From Balneola sp. (GTDB lineage Bacteria; Bacteroidota; Rhodothermia; Balneolales; Balneolaceae), in NCBI GenBank assembly GCA_003712055.1, contig RHLJ01000002.1, forward strand, positions 186,001-250,000: a stretch of 64,000 nt of DNA, given 5' to 3'. Below the pieces are notes generated by a model that saw only the letters and a program-made list of their open reading frames with translations, was not told the origin of the DNA and searched no databases. The translations under genes and the position numbers were made by a program. Position 1 is the first letter of the stretch. The number at the start of each line of letters is the position of its first letter. Of this stretch, positions 60,287 to 64,000 are shown one piece after another.

Positions 60287-60726
60287 TATTTTATGACCAT
60301 TTGTATATGGTCGATATCATCAACGTCGTAAATTTCGCCCTCTTCTTTAAAACCAAAGCTCCGGTAATATTCTAAAAGAGCCGCCTGAGCTTCGATCCTG
60401 ATTGGAGATTTAAACATTTCAAAAGTGATGTCAATTCCCTTTTGAATTAATCTCTTACCAATGTCCTTTCCTCTGTAGTCGGGAGAAACAACAATCCTTC
60501 CAATTGAGGGTTCTTTGAATTTAATATCAGGCCCAAAAATTCGAAGGTATCCTAACAATTGCTCTTTTTCATAAAAGAGCAAATGATCCGCTCTTGGATC
60601 TTCTCCGTCAATGTCATTGTACAAGCACTGCTGTTCAAGCATAAAGACTTCTTGGCGCAATTCAAGAAGATCATAAAGCTGTTTTGAAGTAAGTTGATCG
60701 AAATTCGAAAGAGTAAAAGTTGCCAT
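60283..60726 (-). CDS. ElaA-type GNAT acetyltransferase
   Basis: A 147-residue protein. LYDLLELRQEVFMLEQQCLYNDIDGEDPRADHL is the distinctive ElaA N-terminus (R-x-x-V-F-x-V/L-E-Q-x-C-x-Y-x-x-x-D-x-x-D). The acetyl-CoA site follows as IGRIVVSPDYRGKDIGKRLIQKG (~75-97). The acceptor is unknown in the family. It converges with the Hpt gene and diverges from the holin-like gene. Confidence 0.92.
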   Translation of the reverse strand: MATFTLSNFDQLTSKQLYDLLELRQEVFMLEQQCLYNDIDGEDPRADHLLFYEKEQLLGYLRIFGPDIKFKEPSIGRIVVSPDYRGKDIGKRLIQKGIDITFEMFKSPIRIEAQAALLEYYRSFGFKEEGEIYDVDDIDHIQMVIKY

Positions 60727-60797
60727 TGCACAATTATTCTAAACAAAAAGTAAAAAGCCCCGTACGAGCACGGCGAATGTTAACAAAATTCTGAAAT

Positions 60798-61127
60798 ATG
60801 ATTTGGGCCTGGTTAATAAACAGTGTATCCGTATTTATAACAGCTAAAGTTTTAAGTGGAGTAGAAATCAAGAATTTTTGGAGTGCTGTTTGGGTAGCTG
60901 CAGCTCTTTCAATAGTAACAATACTTGTAAAGCCCATTTTAGTCATTCTTAGTATTCCATTTATTGCAATAACCTTCGGGTTATTCATGCTTGTTATCAA
61001 CACCTTATTGATTATGCTGGTTGATAAATTTATAGATGGTTTTAAGATCAAAAACTTCTGGTGGGCTCTTGCTTTCAGCATCATTTTATCGATCATAAGT
61101 TCAGTACTAATGTCGATTTTTAATTAA
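60798..61127 (+). CDS. Phage holin family 4 superfamily (YvlD-like) membrane protein
   Basis: A 109-residue protein with three to four membrane helices: AWLINSVSVFITAKVLSGVEI, FWSAVWVAAALSIVTILVKPILVIL, IPFIAITFGLFMLVINTLLIML and KNFWWALAFSIILSIISSVLMSIF. The conserved repeat of the G-V-x-I-K-N-F-W type appears twice. Despite the family name, these are widespread chromosomal proteins with an unknown envelope role; no phage genes are nearby. Confidence 0.88.
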   Translation: MIWAWLINSVSVFITAKVLSGVEIKNFWSAVWVAAALSIVTILVKPILVILSIPFIAITFGLFMLVINTLLIMLVDKFIDGFKIKNFWWALAFSIILSIISSVLMSIFN

Positions 61128-61156
61128 ACCAATTGTTTTTGTTAAGATGAGAAAAG

Positions 61157-61180
61157 AGAGCGCATAAGGCGCTCTTTTTT
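61157..61180 (+). terminator. Rho-independent terminator after the holin-like gene
   Basis: AGAGCGC (61157-61163) and GCGCTCT (61169-61175) form a 7-bp stem with an ATAAG loop, followed by a run of T. It can serve the upstream plus-strand gene; the minus-strand gene stop lies 15 nt away. Confidence 0.8.
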
Positions 61181-61195
61181 TGTTTAGCGAATAAA

Positions 61196-62203
61196 TTAAA
61201 TGTTATCGCAGACAGCTTGAGTAAACGTTGAGGTAGTTCCTTCACCACCAATATCAGGAGTACAATACACTTTCTTTTCTACAAGGGTTTTATACACTGC
61301 CTTTCTAACATCTTCTGCAACTTGCCTTTGGTCTATATATTCCAGCATCATCAATGATGAGAAGAGTAGCGCAAGCGGGTTGGCTTTGTTTTGCCCGGCT
61401 ATATCTGGTGCAGAACCATGAACAGCTTCAAACATGGCCGCATTTTCTCCAATATTTGCAGCTCCGGTTACTCCAAGTCCTCCAACTAATCCAGAAGCAA
61501 GATCAGATAAAATATCTCCAAACAGATTGGTTGTAACAACAACATCAAATCTTTGCGGGCGCATTACCATTTGCATTGCCATGTTATCTACAATCAAATC
61601 TTCAAATTCGATATCAGAATAGTTTTCAGAAATTGTTCGACCTACCTCAAGGAAAAGTCCGGTGGTCAACTTCAAAATATTAGCCTTATGAACCAGGGTG
61701 ACTTTCTTTCTGCCATTTTCTCTGGCGTATTCAAAAGCAGCGGTAATTATTTTTTTACTCGCTTCCTCAGTTACTACAGCAATACTCTCCGCGTGATCCT
61801 GTTGATTCTCATCGACCCATTGCTCTTTTCCAATATAAAGTCCTTGTGTGTTCTCTCTGAAAATAACCATGTCCACATTTTTGAATGGACTGTCGATACT
61901 TGGAAGTGTACGAGCTGGTCGGATATTACTGAATAGATTAAACTTTTGACGCAGCGCTACATTTACAGATCTGAATCCAGTGCCTACAGGAGTAGTTAAC
62001 GGTCCTTTTAAAGCAACTCTGTGCTCCTCAATAGCAGCTATTACTTCGTCAGGTAGTGGATTTCCTTGATCTTGGTAAGCACCAAGTCCGGCACTATGCT
62101 CTACCCAGTCTATTTGTGCACCGGCTTTTTCTAAAATAGTAGTAACGGATGTAGTTATTTCCGTTCCTATCCCATCTCCTGGGATTAAAACAACTTTCTT
62201 CAT
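61196..62203 (-). CDS. NAD-type isocitrate dehydrogenase
   Basis: Beta-decarboxylating dehydrogenase of the isocitrate/isopropylmalate family, 335 residues. It starts KKVVLIPGDGIGTEI. GTGFRSVNVALRQKFNLFSNIRPARTLP (~77-104) is the isocitrate-binding region with S-x-N-x-x-L-R, and FEAVHGSAPDIAGQNKANPLAL (~255-276) is the NAD-binding loop. The S-x-N motif and the short length favour the NAD-dependent isocitrate enzyme over isopropylmalate dehydrogenase, and no leu genes are near. It should feed the TCA cycle. Confidence 0.85.
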   Translation of the reverse strand: MKKVVLIPGDGIGTEITTSVTTILEKAGAQIDWVEHSAGLGAYQDQGNPLPDEVIAAIEEHRVALKGPLTTPVGTGFRSVNVALRQKFNLFSNIRPARTLPSIDSPFKNVDMVIFRENTQGLYIGKEQWVDENQQDHAESIAVVTEEASKKIITAAFEYARENGRKKVTLVHKANILKLTTGLFLEVGRTISENYSDIEFEDLIVDNMAMQMVMRPQRFDVVVTTNLFGDILSDLASGLVGGLGVTGAANIGENAAMFEAVHGSAPDIAGQNKANPLALLFSSLMMLEYIDQRQVAEDVRKAVYKTLVEKKVYCTPDIGGEGTTSTFTQAVCDNI

Positions 62204-62283
62204 GAAGAACTAAAACTTAAAATTCAGGCCGAATATAAGGAAATAAGCTACCTATGTCAGTTAAGGGATATTAACAATGTGCC

Positions 62284-63450
62284 TTATCCGGAATAAGTAA
62301 CCCGATAGATTTTACCTGCATGATCATCAGAGATTAACAGAGAACCATCTTCCAGTTCAACAATTGATACTGGTCGTCCTCTAATTTCATCCTCACTTTG
62401 TAACCAGCCCGTAATAAAAGGTTCGTAAGTCAATGCTTCTCCGTTTTCATTAAAGGTCACCATCATGATCCTGTACCCAATCTTTTCACTTCTATTCCAG
62501 CTGCCATGTTCAGCAATTAAAGCCTGATTTTTGTATTCAGCTGGAAACATTGAACCCGTATAGAAAACGATTCCGAGCGGTGCAACGTGAGGTCCTAATT
62601 CCTGTACCGGTATCTTAAACTCAGAGGCTCTACTTTGGCCTTCCTCTCCAAATTCAGGATCCCAAATCGAATTACCATGTAGAAAAGGGAACCCAAAATG
62701 CTGGCCTTCTTCAGTAATTTCATTTAATTCACAAGGAGGTATATCGTCACCCATCCAATCTCTTCCATTATCAGTAAACCAAATATTTTCGGTCTCAGGG
62801 TGCCATGTGAATCCAACGGTATTTCGAATGCCATGTGCTACTATTTCACGATCTGAGCCATCATCGTTAATTCGAGTAAGGGTTGAAAATATTGGGTTAT
62901 CTTCTTCATGATTGCAAATATTACAGGGAGCACCTACAGGTACATACAGTTTTCCATCCGGTCCAAATGCGATATACTTCCAGCCATGACTGGTCTCGGT
63001 TGGGTATTCATCATTAATAAGTATGGGCGTAGGAGGGTTGGCTAGATCAGATTCAATATCCTCGAATTTCCAAATCTTACTTATCTCTGCTACATATAAA
63101 TCTCCGTCCTTGAAGGCCACACCATTAGGCATTCTAAGTCCCGAAATAATAGTATAAACGGTATCTGCTTTAAAGTCATTGTCTGTATCAACTACTGCAT
63201 AAACTTTACCCTTATCTCCTGTTTTTCTTGTCCCGACATATACAACACCAGAAGGGCTAACAGCCAATTGCCGCGCGCCCGGAACCTGGTCAGAGAATTC
63301 TTCAATCATAAATCCGGAGGGAGCCTCAAGATAACCGAGCGATATAGAAATTTCGTCTCCTCCCGATCTTCCTGCTGCGTCTCCGTCTTGAGTGGAAGAG
63401 GAGCAAGAAATGAATAGTAGTACAAAGCTAATTACACCTAAATATTTCAT
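62284..63450 (-). CDS. PQQ-dependent sugar (sorbosone) dehydrogenase-like lipoprotein
   Basis: A 388-residue protein. The signal sequence ends VLLFISC with lipid Cys at residue 16. The soluble-glucose-dehydrogenase/sorbosone-dehydrogenase propeller shows ARQLAVSPSGVVYVGTRKTG, LYVPVGAPCNICNHEEDNPIFSTL, HGIRNTVGFTWHPETENIWFTDNGRDWMGDD and IAEHGSWNRSEKIGYRIMMV. The CNIC pair is typical of the sorbosone-dehydrogenase group. It should oxidise a sugar or alcohol outside the cytoplasm if PQQ is available. It is monocistronic. Confidence 0.88.
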   Translation of the reverse strand: MKYLGVISFVLLFISCSSSTQDGDAAGRSGGDEISISLGYLEAPSGFMIEEFSDQVPGARQLAVSPSGVVYVGTRKTGDKGKVYAVVDTDNDFKADTVYTIISGLRMPNGVAFKDGDLYVAEISKIWKFEDIESDLANPPTPILINDEYPTETSHGWKYIAFGPDGKLYVPVGAPCNICNHEEDNPIFSTLTRINDDGSDREIVAHGIRNTVGFTWHPETENIWFTDNGRDWMGDDIPPCELNEITEEGQHFGFPFLHGNSIWDPEFGEEGQSRASEFKIPVQELGPHVAPLGIVFYTGSMFPAEYKNQALIAEHGSWNRSEKIGYRIMMVTFNENGEALTYEPFITGWLQSEDEIRGRPVSIVELEDGSLLISDDHAGKIYRVTYSG

Positions 63451-63503
63451 CGTAAATCTAATTTTTATCCAAGATGAGATTTAAAGAACTAATATTCTGT
63501 TAA

Positions 63504-63787
63504 AGTTTGAGAAGTGTTGATTGTGCATCGGGTAATTCATTTATAGAAGCAAATATTTGGGAATTAAACGAAACAGGATTTATGAGTAACCGTGGAAGGC
63601 AAAATGTTTCGAGTATATCTGCCATTGATTACCGGAACTAAAATACGTTCCAAATGAATTTATTCATTGTCCTCACACAATACCTCTCGAACAACAAAAG
63701 TTATATGAATTAGAAATGGGAATTGATTATCCTAAACCAATGATCGATTTGGAGCATAGCTATGAAGAAATCAAAGCCAGAGCCTAA
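63504..63787 (+). pseudogene. Remnant of a DASH-type cryptochrome/photolyase (deleted and frameshifted)
   Basis: One frame gives SGNSFIEANIWELNETGFMS continuing NRGRQNV (63528-63609), the near-invariant FAD-domain block of DASH cryptochromes (family form DANMRELNATGFMSNRGRQNVAS). It then runs into a stop at 63639. A second frame, starting about 63628, gives LPELKYVPNEFIHCPHTI then YPKPMIDLEHSYEEIKARA and a stop at 63787, which is the family C-terminus. The roughly 60 codons between these blocks are missing and the N-terminal 350 or so residues are absent. No intact copy is in the window. Upstream stops confirm it is not a live gene. Confidence 0.8.
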
Positions 63788-63989
63788 CGCCAATATTTTA
63801 CATATCACCCAAAAGCAAGCGGTAAAGAAATCGAAAGAAGCCTCTGAAGTGGCGAGGTCACTTTTTTCTGAAACCTGGAGAGTATATATGGATGGTGTCA
63901 ACATGGTTTCTGTTAAAATGACAAAGTCTAAAGGTGAAACTAAGATTGATCGTTCTAAGAAGCCTGTTCGTTTATCGCTAGTTGATTAA
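63762..63989 (+). CDS. Possible small basic protein of unknown function
   Basis: A 75-residue frame: MKKSKPEPNANILHITQKQA with Lys/Ser-rich ends and a central segment VARSLFSETWRVYMDGVNMVSVKMTKSKG. A GGAG lies nine bases before the ATG. It begins inside the last 26 nt of the cryptochrome remnant, in another frame. I do not recognise it; it could be genuine, since it is the last frame before the window edge with usable start and stop, or it could be chance. Confidence 0.35.
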   Translation: MKKSKPEPNANILHITQKQAVKKSKEASEVARSLFSETWRVYMDGVNMVSVKMTKSKGETKIDRSKKPVRLSLVD

Positions 63990-64000
63990 CGGGAACCCAC

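Noticed and set aside
60798..61127. Prophage remnant because of the holin-family name
   Set aside because: The family is widespread in chromosomes and there are no phage structural, integrase or lysis genes nearby.

Overview
The window looks like chromosomal DNA of a marine or halophilic member of the Balneolota/Rhodothermota branch of the FCB group (Balneola- or Gracilimonas-like). The evidence is moderate-to-low GC, four secreted proteins with a NYPNPFNP-type Por (type IX) sorting tail, an NhaC antiporter, a SAM-I riboswitch-led met operon, TAnnTTTG-type promoter words, and start regions mostly without strong Shine-Dalgarno sequences. The placement is inferred from protein style only. There is no rRNA, no tRNA that I could recognise, no CRISPR array, and no transposase or phage gene.

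Layout. 1-8053: a WbqC-like gene running off the left edge, gltX, nhaC, an NRDE protein, and a tight operon of a membrane PP2C/SpoIIE phosphatase, an exported thioredoxin and a DtxR/MntR-type metal regulator. 8169-14005: a TonB-dependent receptor with a stack of three dyads in front of it, then a four-gene envelope thiol-redox operon (TlpA-like protein, outer-membrane barrel, lipoprotein redoxin, secreted redoxin with sorting tail). 14220-27290: a TolB-like propeller lipoprotein, SGNH hydrolase, AhpD-like protein, a 1253-residue five-LamG surface protein, mutS2, phzF-like, tauE-like, and three small membrane or PH-like hypotheticals.

27709-42843 is a complete dcw cluster on the minus strand: mraZ-rsmH-ftsL-ftsI-murE-mraY-murD-ftsW-murG-murC-ftsQ-ftsA-ftsZ. 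Most junctions abut or overlap, one hairpin repeat is lodged between ftsW and murD, a terminator lies after ftsZ, and three in-phase TGGGN boxes lie upstream of mraZ. Divergent from mraZ (43204-45449) is a three-gene operon that resembles a type IV minor-pilin set (V/W/X order) but has no recognisable prepilin cleavage site.

45453-64000: an SDR; a CRTAC1-like plus vanadium-haloperoxidase-like secreted pair; metY-osmC-metX behind a SAM-I riboswitch and terminator; pdxJ-era; an NlpC/P60 lipoprotein; a GlmU-like sugar nucleotidyltransferase; glmS; a possible 24-residue membrane peptide; an Hpt protein; an ElaA-type GNAT; a holin-4-superfamily membrane protein; NAD-type isocitrate dehydrogenase; a sorbosone-dehydrogenase-like lipoprotein; and the frameshifted, internally deleted remains of a DASH cryptochrome.

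Intergenic DNA is rich in two kinds of dispersed repeat: palindromes with constant GTCAT...ATCT / AGATT...AATGAC ends but different interiors, and AT-rich word repeats (CAATTAAGAATT, TTGAACA, GTAACAAAGT types). Some of the latter supply the stop codon of the adjacent gene. The best candidates for undescribed biology are the pilin-like operon, the envelope redoxin operon, and the dyad stack controlling the TonB receptor.
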